Positions 1 to 13,217 of a stretch of 64,000 bases of DNA are shown piece by piece. The stretch covers positions 32,989,136 to 33,053,135 of the forward strand of contig NC_079134.1 in assembly GCF_945859705.1 (NCBI RefSeq), given 5' to 3'. Within the stretch, counting starts at the first letter, position 1; each line of letters begins with the position of its first letter. The DNA comes from Episyrphus balteatus (lineage: Eukaryota > Arthropoda > Insecta > Diptera > Syrphidae). Made by a program: the position numbers and the translations under genes. The notes below the pieces were generated by a model. It ran no database searches. It worked only from the letters and a program-made list of their open reading frames with translations, and was not told where the DNA came from.

Positions 1-3000
1 TAAATTTACAAAAAAACGAAATCCTCTCAAATTAAGTCTTAACTACATTGGCCACATTTTGCAAATGTACAAAAGTGAAACAATTTTTTTTTTCTCAATG
101 GCACGATTTGTTTGAAAAAAGGAGTAAAAAAAAAAACTGTTTTTTAGACCAAAAAATAAGCTTTCTGCATCATTTTTATAATTTCTCCATTTAGGGAAAT
201 CATGACAAAATCGTTTTGAAAATTTATTTTTTGTACTTTTTCACTTTTTAGGTCAGTGTAGCTAGGTAAGGCTTAAGAATAAAAAATGTAAAAATATTTG
301 TTCAGCCTCGTAAATTTAACTTTTTTTAAAAATACATGCTACAAAAATAAACAAATAGAAACTAAAAAAAAAAAAAACAATATTAATAAATAAAATATAA
401 ATAGCATTTTTTATAAATTTGGTTACCGAGTTACCAAAAAGTCTTTTCAATGATTTTTTGGCCATTGAATACGCAAAACGACTGTAACGCCAGATTTCGT
501 TTATATCGGATTTCTTTCCCGGTGTCACTTCTATATATAAATTATTCAATGATGATACTAACTTACACATACAAATTTGAGTAACAAACTTGTATACAAT
601 TTTAACCTTGAAAAACAATACAAGGTTTTTGTAGGTACTTAAATTCTAATAGATTTGAACAAAATGTGTTACATTTCCAAATAAAGTACTTTTTTTTCAA
701 CTTTTTTGGTGTATAGCTATCTTAATATTCACAGTATCGGAAAATTATGAAATTTATTGTCCTACAATCATAATTCTAAAATAAACAGAAGAACCTGAGT
801 TAAAAAAAATTTTAATTTAAGTATTTGCCCTGTAAACTAAATTTTTTCTATATGGGAATATTCTTACTGTAGGTATATTTCCAATAATATTGAATTCAGT
901 TTTATGAATTTCTTGAGAAAAAAACAAACATTTAATTCTTATTTTATAAAAAGTTCCCCGCTGTACATTTTATTTCCCACCGCCCAGATTATTTTATATC
1001 TTTCCCACACATAAAATATATTTAACAATCTTGTTCCATCTCAAAAGGTGTCACCTTAGATTAAAAAATTACGTGCACATTAATTTAATGTCATTTCTTT
1101 TTTGGGGAAAAAAAAACCCCAAGTATAGATATGAAAGATAAAAAGAAGTTGCACTAAAAAAAAACACACTCCCATATTTCAAAAATAGATTCTTCATAAA
1201 AAAAAAGAGAAGAAACCGACCCATCTCCTTCAATTAATGTCCTTTTTCAACTTATTGCTCCTGATAATTGGATCCAGTTTGTATCTTTTTCGTTTCAATA
1301 GAAAAGGAGACCCTAAATGGCGCAGGATTTGAATACTCATATTCTAATCCAGGTGTCAAGTTTGTTATACAAAGTGGCAACAACTTACAACTTCATCTGG
1401 AATTGATTACCTGCCATTGATTTTGTCCTATTTAATATTATTAAAGCAAAAATACTTTTCCTGTCTATTTAAATAGCACAACACACCACAAATACCCTAA
1501 TAGCACGTGAAATAACTCCACAATAGACAACAATATGTGTATTTGAACGACAATTTTGGCGCCAAACACCAGACAAAACCATCACACGTGCCAGTCTGCC
1601 AGGTATTCTTTTATCAATAACCATATTTTTTTTTAGAGACTTGCAACCCGCGCATGCCAATCTGCACATCTGCCCCCACAATTTGATTATCATCGTCGTC
1701 ATAGTCGTTTATCATATCAATGGCGAAATATCTTTTTTTGTCGAAGTGATTTACCTTTAAAAATGAGCCTCACTCGGCCGGAAAGAGGTCTAATACAATC
1801 GAAGACGACAAGAAATTCAAAGATAAACTTCTTGTCGAAAATGAAAACGAAGAAGGAAGGGAGCCGGTAGATATACCATATTCCTTATATCAATTTGACA
1901 CCCTTCGTAAAAAAAAAGTGTCCAAACAATTGTTGCTGATTATTCGCTTTCGGATATCATCATCGTTTTTGTTCGGATTTCGGAAGAATATATTTCCACA
2001 AAAACGCACACCTTTCCTGTTTCAGACTTTGTGTGTTCTTCTTGGGAACACCTGGAAAATTATATTATTTCTTTAAGACCCTTTTGTATGAGTTCATGCG
2101 ATGATTCCCCCTCATATCGGAGACAGAGATTTTATAAGATATCCCCGGACATTTATTTATATCGGAGAGGGAAGAAGCATAAAGTGTACACTTTGTACCT
2201 ATACGCTACACCCCGTACAAAAAAATTCTAATAATGATTTTGTGTCTTATGATTTACAAGTCGTTGATAGTTTATTTTTTTTCTTTCTTTCTTTTTTTAT
2301 TGCACGCATGAAATGAAACTTAAAAAAATTCTAATAGTCATCCACCTGGGTTTAGGATTTTTTCCAAAATAACGTCACCCTCTTTGAATATGGATTTTGT
2401 AAATCGAGAACAAGTAAACGGGGAAGATGTTACGTGTAATGTTTATCGTTTGAGTATAAGGATTTTCTAGGATTTAAAAAAACTATGTTAAACAACAAGT
2501 CTAGCACGTTAAAGAAATATGTAGAAAGGGCGAACGAAACAAAGAAAATTATATTAAATATGTAGATCCAACTCGATTTTTTACCAGTACCAATAAATAT
2601 TGTACATAACTGGAGTAGAGTCAAAAGTTTATAGACCAATAATTCAAGTCCGAAATAGATGCTGAATTTAGCGAAAAGCCTTGGTAAATAATTGGTGGTG
2701 ACACTTATGTTAAAAAAAGAGCTGCTAAGTGTGCCAGGGGCGAACGCAGAAAGAAAATGGGAGGAGTGGGTTCGGGTTAAAACAGTTCCTTTTATGTTTT
2801 TTCTTAAAAATTGCAACATTTTTCTGACGAAATATTTTGAAGACAATCTCGACTGTCGAGTGTGGATTTTATTAGCTGTATCAATCAATAAAGAAACATA
2901 GACAGACTGACGAAGGAATTCTTCCAGAGCCACCTTCATAATTATCGCGGTTCCTCTGTCTTATGATCATGGTACTACCAATTGCAAATCCATCTTATCA

Positions 3001-3787
3001 GCAATTTTCTTAGCTGTAGCAAATATAGGTACTATCAAATCAAATCAAATCAAATCTTTTGTCCAAAAGAATTCATGTCAAATATCTTATATTTTTGCTT
3101 CGTTACTTTTATAATAAGTTGCCTTCTCTGCGTTGTCTCCAATCGGGGCCCTATTGTCGGTCGGGGACCCCGGGACACCAATGGTGTTTACGCCCTGCTA
3201 ATAATTAAGTTTTAATTATAATTGAACAATCTTCAAAATGGATCGAACATGGAAACACTGTGTTACAAAATAAAAATCATGTTAATTTCTTTGGTAGTGA
3301 CCTACCTGAGGTTGTAGGTATTACTGAGTCCATCATATTCCGGCACTTGAAATTTTTCATAGACCCTCAGAATTTCATGTTATCGTCAAAAAATTTGAAT
3401 GTTTTCAGATTTCAACGAATCATTACTCACTCATTTTTCGGTCAATTCTGGTCAATTTTGAAAATATTTGTATATATTATGCTGAAGCACGATATTGGGT
3501 GTAGATTTTATGGACTGAATCTCAAAATACAAAAATTTTTCCCAGTTTTTTTAGAATTCGGAGACCGTTTTAAGCTACAGTTTGTGTTTTAATTTTTTTT
3601 TATTAACAGTTTTATTGCTCTATTTATGCTGACTTAAATAAGCTTTTATTCATCAAAATCAGTTAGAAATTGTTTAAGAAATTTCAATTTATTGGGACAA
3701 TCAAAGAAATGAAAAACTTATTTCTCTGTTCATAGGTACTAATGGTAGAAAATTTGTTATGGTCTTAATTTTTAGAAAAAAATGTTA
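1..3787. other. AT-rich unique non-coding stretch
   Basis: No recognisable gene. Homopolymer A/T runs are frequent. A short (ATCAA)n microsatellite lies at about 3033-3055. A 169-codon open frame on the minus strand (2430-2939) shows no family features. The 1200-2300 part is less AT-rich and reads as ordinary unique intergenic or intronic DNA. Confidence 0.5.
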
Positions 3788-4606
3788 GGGTAAATTAGGG
3801 CATTATGGCATACCTAAGCACAAACTCAAATATCTTTACTACGGACTACAATTTTTACTTCAATCATTTTTTTTAATTAAATTTCATAAAAACGTAACAT
3901 AAATAAATTATTTAAGAATAAAAATTCAAGCTTTTTAACAAAAAATAAATTAATTAAAAAATAGTCCAAAAAAAACCATATTGCCCTATGTACGGGCAAT
4001 ATGGCGAACCCCATTTACTTCGGAACCCTTTACTTTTTTTACGTATATTCAGCATTTCTGAAATATAATTGTTAATAAGTTTCATAAAATTAACGTTAAA
4101 TTGAGGTTATTTTCAAATTAAAAAAAATGCAGAGTTACTTTTGAAATTAGTTTTACATAAGGGCATTATGGCGCAGTCGGGTATAATATAGCGCCATAAT
4201 GCCCTTATTGCATCTGCGCCATATTGCAAAATATACACATATTCACAAAACTCCAAAAACTAAACACAATTCTTACTTCAGTTAAAATATAACAAGTGAT
4301 ATAACCAAACCAAAACTGTACTCTGCGTTTCACTCTTTACAACAAACACGTGCACTGTATACTTACCGAGATACACACAAACAAAAACAAAGATTTATTA
4401 TATTGGAACCCAGAACCGGTATTTTTTTTTTGTTTTCTTTTTTGTTTGGCACAAAAATAATAGCACTGACCTGCGATCGTCACAAGGCTAGTGTTCGACG
4501 AAGGCCAAAGTTTCTGCATTGGTTTTATTTAAAAGTGAGTATTGGAAGTATGGTAGTTGAGAGGTGCGCCATAATGCCCGGTGCGCCATAATGCCCGAAG
4601 TTACCC
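3788..4606. mobile_element. MITE with GGGCATTATGGC repeats, TA target site
   Basis: The left end begins GGGTAAATTAGGGCATTATG and the right end is its near-complement, finishing GAAGTTACCC. Both ends are flanked by TA (3786-3787 and 4607-4608), the target duplication of Tc1/mariner-type elements. The core GGGCATTATGG(C/CG) recurs as subterminal copies near 3798, 4160, 4191, 4566 and 4583 in both orientations, and a related GGGCAATATGGCG lies near 3996. No transposase frame is present, so this is a non-autonomous element. The superfamily is inferred only from the TA duplication. Confidence 0.75.
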
Positions 4607-4915
4607 TATTCTTTGTAACTACGTTTGAAAAATGTTCATTTTTGGTTGCTCGGATGTAAAATTTTAAATACTGTTCATTTTTTCTTGCCCATGATAACAC
4701 AAGGCTCACAAAAAAAGTTGCAATACTTTTGACCGGACCTGCCTACCTTTTTTATTTTGAAGTGCTGAATCCGGATTTGAAATCAGTTTTGCCCAAACAC
4801 CCTCAAACTTTTGTGTAAAATGCAAAAATACAAAAATCTTAATGCGGTTTTCATTCATTCATTGAGAAATCTATCAGGTATTTTCAAAAATTTACTTTTT
4901 TATTGATACAAGGGT

Positions 4916-5662
4916 TTTGTTGCCGAAACAAAAATATACTTTTCTGAAGGTTTTTGGTGTGCTGAACTCGAAACAAATAATCAGCTCCCGTTTTTGAGAT
5001 ATTACCGTTAGAAAATGCAAAAATACATTTTTTTGAATTCTTCGGACCTTCTTCTTTTGTATAAAGAAAATTGTTTGAGCATATTTAGTAACGGTTTCTA
5101 TAAGAACTGTTTTCCATCTTTCGACACCTGTTTAAATCTTTTCAATATCTTTTATATTGCCCGAGATATCTCAAACTGAAGTAAGTGCCCAACTAACAAT
5201 TTTGCTTCTATAAAGCTTTATAGATGCTACCATTGCTTCTATAAAGCTTTATAGATGCTACCATTGCTTCTATAAAGCTTTATAGAGGCAAAATTGTTTG
5301 TAGGGTGGGTTTGGCTTCATATATCATAAAGAAGATAATGACGTTATAAAATTTATAAAAATACCAAACAACTTAGGATATCTCGGGCAGTAAAAAAGAT
5401 ATCGGAAAGATTTAAACAGATTTAAAAAGGTGGTAAATAGTAACTTATGAAAACCGTTACTAAATATGCTCAAAAAATTTTCCTTATATAAAAGAATAAG
5501 GTCCGAAGTACTGCATTTTCTAACGGTAATATATCAAAAACGGGAGCTGATTAATTTTTTTTTTACTTCAGATTCGAGTTCAGCACACCGAAAACCTTCA
5601 GAAAAGTAAATTTTTGTTTCGGCAACAAAAAAAAAATGTTTAATTTTGTTAACCAGTGTTAT
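4916..5662. mobile_element. Fold-back (hairpin) element, copy 1
   Basis: The left arm (about 4918-5150) reads TTTTGTTGCCGAAAC, then a GTGTGCTGAACTCGAA block and ATATTACCGTTAGAAAATGC. The right arm (about 5395-5628) carries the same blocks in reverse complement. The right terminus ends TTGTTAACCAGTGTTA, matching the end of the related element at 10268-11213. The left terminus has drifted. There is no coding frame. This is a non-autonomous fold-back family member; its transposase source is unknown. Confidence 0.65.
5207..5286. repeat. Three 31-bp repeats, each an 18-bp palindrome
   Basis: The perfect palindrome TCTATAAAGCTTTATAGA occurs three times, starting at 5207, 5238 and 5269, separated by near-identical GATGCTACCATTGCT-type spacers. 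The array sits at the loop centre of the fold-back element at 4916-5662. Confidence 0.9.
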
Positions 5663-8600
5663 GTTTCATGATTTTTCCGAGAGTTTAAATTTAAAGATAC
5701 GTTTGATTTTCATTAAAAAACATCTACATAATATTCTATACTATTAAATTATAAACGAAAGCAGTAATATAATCAATCAAGTATTTAACATTCATTCTAA
5801 AATAGTGTGAATGGGGCAAATTTGACCCAAAGCCCTCTTAAGTTACCAACTTTGAGGACCTTATGCGAGTTAAAAATTCTAGATATAACATACATAGTTA
5901 AAGTTTTTATTAAGGGGTTAGTTTCAGAATGAAATTTTTTTAATTTTTTTATAAAAGGGTAGTACCTACACACACCTAGAGCGAAACGAAATTTTCCATA
6001 GAAAAATAGTACAACGAAATCTTGAACGAAAAAATTCGTTTTGCTTTCCGCTTTTCAGCAAGCAGCTCTAAGGAAAAATTGGAGAGTTTTCACCCATTTG
6101 TCACTCATATACTTTTTTTTTTGTCCTGGACATTTTTCTTGATTCCAAGAGCGTGATGATGGTTTTTTTTTCATTTTTAATTAATTCATTTCTTGATTAA
6201 AAACTTATTTTTTTGATATTTTTTTTTAAATTTTAAATAAATAAATTTGGAATTTTTTTTATTTTTACTTTGATAGAATACTCGATGATTTTTTTTGTGA
6301 GAATTTTCGTTGTTGAATTTGTAGGAAATTGAAAATACCAAAAAAGTTCAAAGGGGCTAAATACTGTGAGCCCTGGACAATCCATTAAAGAATTATTGAA
6401 GGCAAAGCCTAGTATGTACAAGAAAGGATAGTTAGCTTTTTGTTTAGTACTCATTGTCAAATTCTAACTTTTTCTGTTTTTTTTTTTTTTTTTTTTTTTT
6501 TTTGAATATTTAGTTCACAATTATCATTATCAGGAATATCCTGCAGCAAAAGGTATAAAGCGGTAGTTCACATCTTGCAATGTAGAAATAATAGGACTAG
6601 AGGCGAATCCTTTTAGCAAATATGCCAGGTACCTAACGTAAAATAAGTATTGACCTACACATCTGTTTAATCAAATTACTGCAAATCGTCCATAGACATA
6701 TGTAATGATTTTAATGGAATTTCTGAAGAAACAGCTTAGACCATTTTGAAGGACCATTTTTGCCTGGCCAATTTTCCAAAGTATATTTCTGACTTCAGAT
6801 TATATGCAGCTTAGGGTGGGTCAAAAAAATCGAAATTCTTTGTTTTGATTTGATACTCCGAAAAATCGATTGCTAGACCCCTCTAGAATATACACACCAA
6901 ATATGAGCTCTTTATCTTAATGGGAAGGTCCTCCGCTTTTCAATTTTCCATTTTTACATCAAGCTTCTACTAAAAAAAAATAATTTTTTTATTAATTGAC
7001 TTTTTAGTAAATTTCTTTTCATATTCTTGTAGGAAATTGAACGCTCTACAAAAAAGGCCTTATACACTTTTTTCGTTTATCTAACCGTTGAATAGATATT
7101 TGAGGTCCAAAAATCGAGAAAATCTTTAAAAATTCGTTTTTTTGTTCTTAATTTTGTAACAAATTGAAAAATTATAATAATCAAACGCGCAAGACATATT
7201 CTTGTTGGAAATTTATTCCTCCACAAAAAAGGTGTTGTTAACTTTTTTCATTAATCTAACCATTCTAAAGATATTCGAGGTCAAAGTTAAAAAAAATTAT
7301 AAAAACATTTTATATTTTTAAAAAATTTCCAATTCACTGAAACTTCATTATTTTCAAATTAGCAAGATATTCGTATCCAAACCAATGCTCACTGATTTCA
7401 ATAGTTTTCTTATGACCCGTATGCATTGCGATTTGGATACGAATATCTTTTAAACGGTTAAAGCAATCACTTTGATTCCAAGAAATTTTTTGTAGAACGT
7501 CTAAGCCCCTACAAGAGCATTGCAGCTGCTTTATACCTACAGTTCGGCCAAACAAAATTCATGCTAGGAGCCTTATGCAATTTAGGAATTTCTTTTTTTA
7601 AGTGTTAATGAGGAACTTCGCTTAAAGTTGAACCTCGATAATACAAGAGAATATGAAAAATAGGGCAAAATCTCACTTCCGAGCAAAATTATTTCCCCAT
7701 GTGATATATCTCAAAAACACCCTTAAAGTTTTTTTTAAATTTTTATCAACATAATCTAACACGAGTCAGTGCGTGGTATATCTTATCTCATTTTACTTCG
7801 CAATGCATCATTACAACTCTACCATCACAAACAGAACAGCTGTGCAGGTGAAAGGATACACCCGTTTGCCAGTTAGTCCTTTACTTGTACAAACGAAACA
7901 TGACAAATAAAAATAACGAAGTATCATATTGCACCAGGCACACGCATCGTTCAAGCAAAAGGAACTCATGTTCTCTTCTCCTTTTCTTCAAGTAAATAAT
8001 TACCAAAGGCAAACATCTAAAAGGCAGGACCTTTAATGGTCAATCACTCCTTTTTCAATCTCTAACTGAAGGCACAGCCTGCTTGAATTTTGTTACTCGA
8101 TTTTTCATCTATGTTTACCTACGCTCTGTCTGTACCTTCTGCCCGGATATAATATCCTCAAATGGGGAATACCTTCATATTTATTTTTATAAAATTGTGG
8201 AGGAGTCAACGGTCACTAGAAAACCAGAAGTCATCATAAGGAGCAGCTGTGTAGTAATATGTGTCGTGTGTCCTTTTTTTTTTTTTGTGTCGTGCTCTAC
8301 CCCTATGACGGTTCATCGATGATGATTTATTTTGTCCTTAAGAATTCAAACATAATTGAAGGAAATCCTTTTGGAAGGACTTTTTGGAGTTTCTATTTTC
8401 ATCTTTCTTCACAGAGAACTCCAAATATTGATGTCACCCTAACCAGTTGACTTCTTGCCAAGCCTTTTGATTCCACAGAAAAAGCTACCAGAAACCGTAA
8501 ATTACGAGACGACTCCAACGCACGTCACGTCCATCGAAATAGCGGAAATGAAGAAAGTGCGCTCAGTGCACGCATCATCTAATGTCACTGAACAGAGCAT

Positions 8601-9595
8601 ACGCGTACAGCACACTTTCAATGGCGCTGATAGAACGATAGAATTGGTGTGGGTCACGTGTCCTGCATTAAATTAACGTTCCGTAATAATGAGGGTGGAC
8701 ACAATTCACAATTCAAAAAATAAAATAAGTACACACAAGACACAATAAGAAAAAAAATCAACCCTTAGAGAGTGACATGTTTCATGTTGTTGGCCGCGAT
8801 GAGAGCCGCGATTGCAACCTTTTAATTTAAGTTAAAAGGGTGCATTTAGCAAGTGGTTGACTGATGTTCCGCTTGGTGACCTGATGAGCGTTCATATAAG
8901 CCTTGCTGCACCCAAATTATAAAAGTTACTCAAACGTAAGGGTGGGTAAATGGTGATTTTGATCCCTTTCACATTGTAATTGAATTCGTTTTCCTTTTGC
9001 TATAATTCAATTTGCTGGTCGACATCGTCACAAGTTGTATAGAAGACCTAAAAAAGGACTCAATCTTTGTTGAATTTGATTGTGTGTGAATCTCTAATCA
9101 GGGGTCGACCGCCGTTTGGTCGTTTGATACTGCAACAGCAAATAAAAAAAAATATGCTATGTGTCACTTGCAGTAGTTTATTATTTTGATTTGACGGTTG
9201 TGGGAACAAAAATGACATTTAACTCTTGTTTGTAGGTACCAAAAAAAAACCTTTCTCTTCTGTTCAAAGGATAAAGGGAATAATGTAGGCCGCGAAGTGG
9301 CGGTATGGTGGGAAAGTTGTTTTTTGGGTTGATTTTTTTTAGAATTATCTGCCAGTGGGAAGACAAATAATGAAATTTGATTATTCAAATTTGTGAACGG
9401 AACAAATTGGATAATTCGTTTTTTTTTCTTAAAGGGAAACTGCAAGGATTTGGTTTCAAGTAGTGTGGTGAGAGCAACCCACATTTCTATACTTCATATA
9501 ATTATAGTTTTACAAGAGATTTATATTTTGCTTGTAAATTAGGTATTAATGTTTTTGTGTGTTCGTTGTATTTCAAAGTGAAATCAAGCTCAGAA
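5663..9595. other. Non-coding stretch, AT-rich then unique
   Basis: A long poly-T run lies at 6476-6503. The part from 6820 to 7330 contains phrases typical of old interspersed repeats, such as GAACGCTCTACAAAA, which returns near 46546 and 46875. From 7770 to 9130 the sequence is less AT-rich and unique. An open frame at 8455-8676 has fairly even codons but starts with TTG and matches nothing I know. Confidence 0.45.
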
Positions 9596-10200
9596 TGGCG
9601 TCCAACGGTTCGTTAGTTTTCAATCGGGTATAACATGATTCAATTTACAACTGCGACTTGGACAACATGAACGGCGAGAAATTAGCTTTTTGAAGGGATA
9701 ATAGTTCGAAATGGCGCCCAACGTGAGGCACAATTTCATTTTAATGCTTAACTCGTATTTGGGGAAGATGAAACTTGAAAAATGAACTGAGTATCCTGAA
9801 AATTCATAAGAGATAATGATGAGCGTTGTTAACAATGTAGAACGTAGGAACATCGTTTAGGAGGTTCGCCATATTTATTTCCAATTTCAATTAGGTATTG
9901 ACCACTGCACTGCACTTTACTTAATAGTTCCTTCACATTATCAAATAAAATAAATAAATCAAGAAATAGCGCGTAACGTGGAGTAGTAGACCATTTCACC
10001 GTGTACAACATCAATATGAGATTCTTAATCACACCTCCAATTTTCAGAATAGAAATCATTCGGAATGAGTTGAACTTCTTAAAAAGTAATAGCGAATGCA
10101 CATGCACATCTGATCAGCGAAGATGGATAAGGGCAAATACCTCCTAAGCCTTCCAAGTACATAATTGAATTTTGTTTCGAAATAAATGGCGCCCAACGTG
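9596..10200 (+). repeat. TGGCGCCCAACGTG motif cluster A (3 copies)
   Basis: TGGCGTCCAACG (9596-9607), TGGCGCCCAACGTG (9712-9725) and TGGCGCCCAACGTG (10187-10200) stand in AT-rich flanks. A weaker GCGCGTAACGTGG lies near 9967. The motif is the complement of the 3' end of insect tRNA-Lys(CTT) plus CCA, that is, a classical retroelement primer-binding sequence. No LTR ends or pol fragments are visible beside the copies. The reverse, GGCGCCATTT, also fits a Pho/YY1-type GCCAT core. Function is open. Confidence 0.6.
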
Positions 10201-10267
10201 TACTCAACTAGTGTTATTATAGATTAAAGAAGGTAAAGGTTTTTCTAACAGTAATCTCTTAAATTAC

Positions 10268-11213
10268 ATTGGTCAACAAGGTTTTTGCCACAAGAACCAG
10301 AATATACTTTTCTATATGTTTTTGATGTGCTGAAGTCGAAAATGAAGTCAGAAAATATGTATTGGGCCCCGTTTTTGAAATATTACCGTTAGAAAATGCC
10401 GAAAAACGTCATTTTGGCTGTTTTCGAGGTTTTGTTTTTATGTGGTGTAATTCATTTTGAAAAAAATTATAACGTTGTCTATAAGAACTGGTTTTATTCT
10501 TCCAAAAAATTTTTAAATCTTTCCGATATCACTTTTACTGTCCGAGATATTAAAAAATTAAGTACCAGTTTTTGACTCAGAAGCAGCACTGGCCAACCAA
10601 ATTAAATTTTTTTTGCCACAAGAACCAAAATATACTTTTCTAGAGGTTTTTGGGTTGCTGAACTTGAATCCGAAATCAAAAAAATTCTATTGGCCTCCGT
10701 TCCGGAAATATTACCGTTATAAGATGCAACAAAATGGTTTTCTTATAACGGTTATATTTCAAGAACGGAAGCTAATAGAATTTTTATGATTGTAGATTCG
10801 AATTTAGCGATTCAAAAACCTCTAGAAAAGTATATTTTGGTTCTTGTGGCAAAAATTGTATTCCCAGGGACTTAAACTTTAGATTAAATTTAGTTTCTCT
10901 TTGGCTTACTAACTGAAACTTAAGATATCTCGAGCAATAAAAGAGATATCGGGAAAATTTAAACAGTTTTTGAAAGAAGAATATCTGTTCTTAAAATCAT
11001 CGGTACAAATTTGTTTATAATGAATACATAAAATTTGAAGCTTGAAAACAGCCAAAATGACGTTTTTTTAACATTTTATAACGGTAATATATCAAAAACG
11101 GAGGCCAATCAAATTTTTCTGACTTCAGATTCGAGTTCAGCACGTCAAAAACCTCTAGAAAAGTATATCTTGGTTCTTGTGGCAAAAAAAAAGTTCAATT
11201 TTGTTGACCAGTG
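10268..11213. mobile_element. Fold-back element, copy 2, with nested hairpin
   Basis: The termini are ATTGGTCAACAA (left) and TTGTTGACCAGTGT (right, reverse complement). The outer arms (about 10270-10560 and 10920-11213) share blocks such as TTTTTGCCACAAGAACCA, TATACTTTTCTA and ATATTACCGTTA. A second, smaller hairpin of the same family (about 10606-10858) lies in the loop, so two family members are nested. No coding frame is present. The blocks also match the fold-back element at 4916-5662. Confidence 0.65.
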
Positions 11214-13107
11214 TTATTATTAATTGTGTCCTGAGATCATTATTCTCAACAACTAAGTTTCATAAAAGAATTTGAGCTGCCTAATTTATTGTGACTTACA
11301 TAAGATTTAACTTAGCTTGGTTTTAAATAAAATTTCTTATTTATGGAGAAAGTATATCTCTCAAAAAAAAACATAGGTTACTGAAATACGAGCAAGATTT
11401 TTGAGCTAAGCTACGATTCAGGTTTTTTATTTAATTAAATATTATTTTCTGAGCGAATCTTTTCGCAGGGCCAAGGACTACGCCGGTCTTGAAGTTTCTC
11501 CAGATGGAGTAATCTTCAAATAGGATATACATAAGTATAGGTTAGGTATAACTTCTACCTTCATTGCTTCATTCCATGCACAGTGCAGCATCCAGCGATC
11601 TCTTAATAATATCTCTTTCAACAATTTAATTGTTTCCCATCAATGTCCCTGCCAATGATTAATGGATTCCTGATTTTCGTTTGTATCTACCATAAAAAAG
11701 TATGCCTGGCGGACAAATGTCGTCATCGCAAACCCCTGTCATCAAAAATGGTGTCAAACTATCACCGATGCGCTGTGTGTCCAGCTGATGCCGAAATCTT
11801 GAGTCTGGCACTCTTTACCGAAATCCGTAACGTCATTAATATTTTGTGATCCCCAAATAAAATCTCTCTTCTTTTTCATAACCATCCTCCTGCAAACTAT
11901 TAAAATACTCTTGTATCTTCCAGTTTCGGTTCTTTCTTAAGTGCTCCGCTAATCCGCAACCATAAAATTTCAAAACATTAAAAATGCCAAGCAAAGATGT
12001 AATGATGAGACGTTTCATAAGGCTTTAACGAAATCTAGGGCTACACGGGTGTTGAATTCATGATCTTATAGTTGCAACTTTACAGAGTGCAGGTTCAAAA
12101 TAATGAAGTTCATCAGAAAATTAAAAAAAAAAAAAAATGAAAATCCCCAAAAGTAACGACTGAAGTTAATCATCTCTGACGTGAGTTTTTATTACCAATA
12201 GCTGCGATGCTGAAGCTGGATCACGGTGATATACACGCTTGCTTGCGCTCTCGCTTATTCTCACTCCAATTGGCTCATAGTTTGGTTTGTTTATTTTATA
12301 TTCCATCATCCAATGATGAGCAATTGGATTAGCGCTTAGAGATCGCCGGGGCTTATAATTTATAGCCGGGAATTAAGGTCTTCATCTGGCAATGGAGTAT
12401 TGTTCAATACTCAAAATGAGACATTACTCGAGCGGATAGTGCTGGTGCATATCGCCACTGCGCCATCTGATTATTATGATGGATTCGCCGTTTGTTTTTA
12501 TTTTTTTTCATTACCTTGATGCTTTTGATGGGAATTAATTCGTGAAGCTTTAATAAAGATAGAAGCGTCTGTCTCAAAGAATACAGTGATCCGATCCATC
12601 CATGAAAAAAAATATTGAAGAGGGTGACCAAATACGGCTAAGAAATATTTTTTTTTTGGTGGCAACTTGTGCAATAAATAATTATAGAGATGAGGAAGCC
12701 TGATGCACAAGTGGATGGGAAGTTGGTCCCAAAGTGTTTTTCTGGTTTTCTTTTTTTGTTGGTCTTCTATTTTTGTTGGTTATCATAATAAGAAGATAGA
12801 AGACTTTAGGTCAGAATTGAGGAATATTGTGGTTGCTCTTTTGTGTTTACGAAATGTTTTAACATTAAGGTTTATATCTGGAGATCATTTCTTTAGGTTT
12901 TGTTCTGCTTCTAACTTCGATCGTTTGCAGTTGGTTTCGATTGAAAGAATTTGATCGGTGGGAACTGGGTTAAGAAGCAAACTTTTATTGATTGATTATT
13001 TTGATGATATGTCTTTGACAGACATTGGACCTTACAAGAATTTTTGCAATTCCATTCTGGAGAATCATCTGAAACCTCTTGGGAAATTTTAATCTTTGAA
13101 TAACAAC
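11214..13107. other. Unique non-coding stretch
   Basis: No convincing gene. The 11.46-12.02 kb and 12.18-12.48 kb parts have higher sequence complexity than their surroundings and contain homeodomain-like cores (ATTGGATTAG near 12323, CTTATAATTTATAG near 12351). This is compatible with, but does not demonstrate, regulatory DNA. Confidence 0.4.
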
Positions 13108-13217
13108 TACAATAGTCGGAAAAAGTATTTTGACAAAATGAACATTTTTTTAACTGATGAGAAAAATCTATAACGGTTAAACATTAAATAAGGAAGTTGA
13201 CGGTTATTTAATAAGTA

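Noticed and set aside
2430..2939. 169-codon frame on the minus strand
   Set aside because: Hydrophobic composition of AT-rich DNA, no motif, and a competing frame on the other strand.
5207..5286. 31-bp repeats as a CRISPR array
   Set aside because: Only three copies with near-identical spacers, inside a fold-back element.
8455..8676. 73-codon frame with even codon use
   Set aside because: No ATG at the start, the upstream CCACAG acceptor is weak, and no similarity is recognised; not enough to call an exon.
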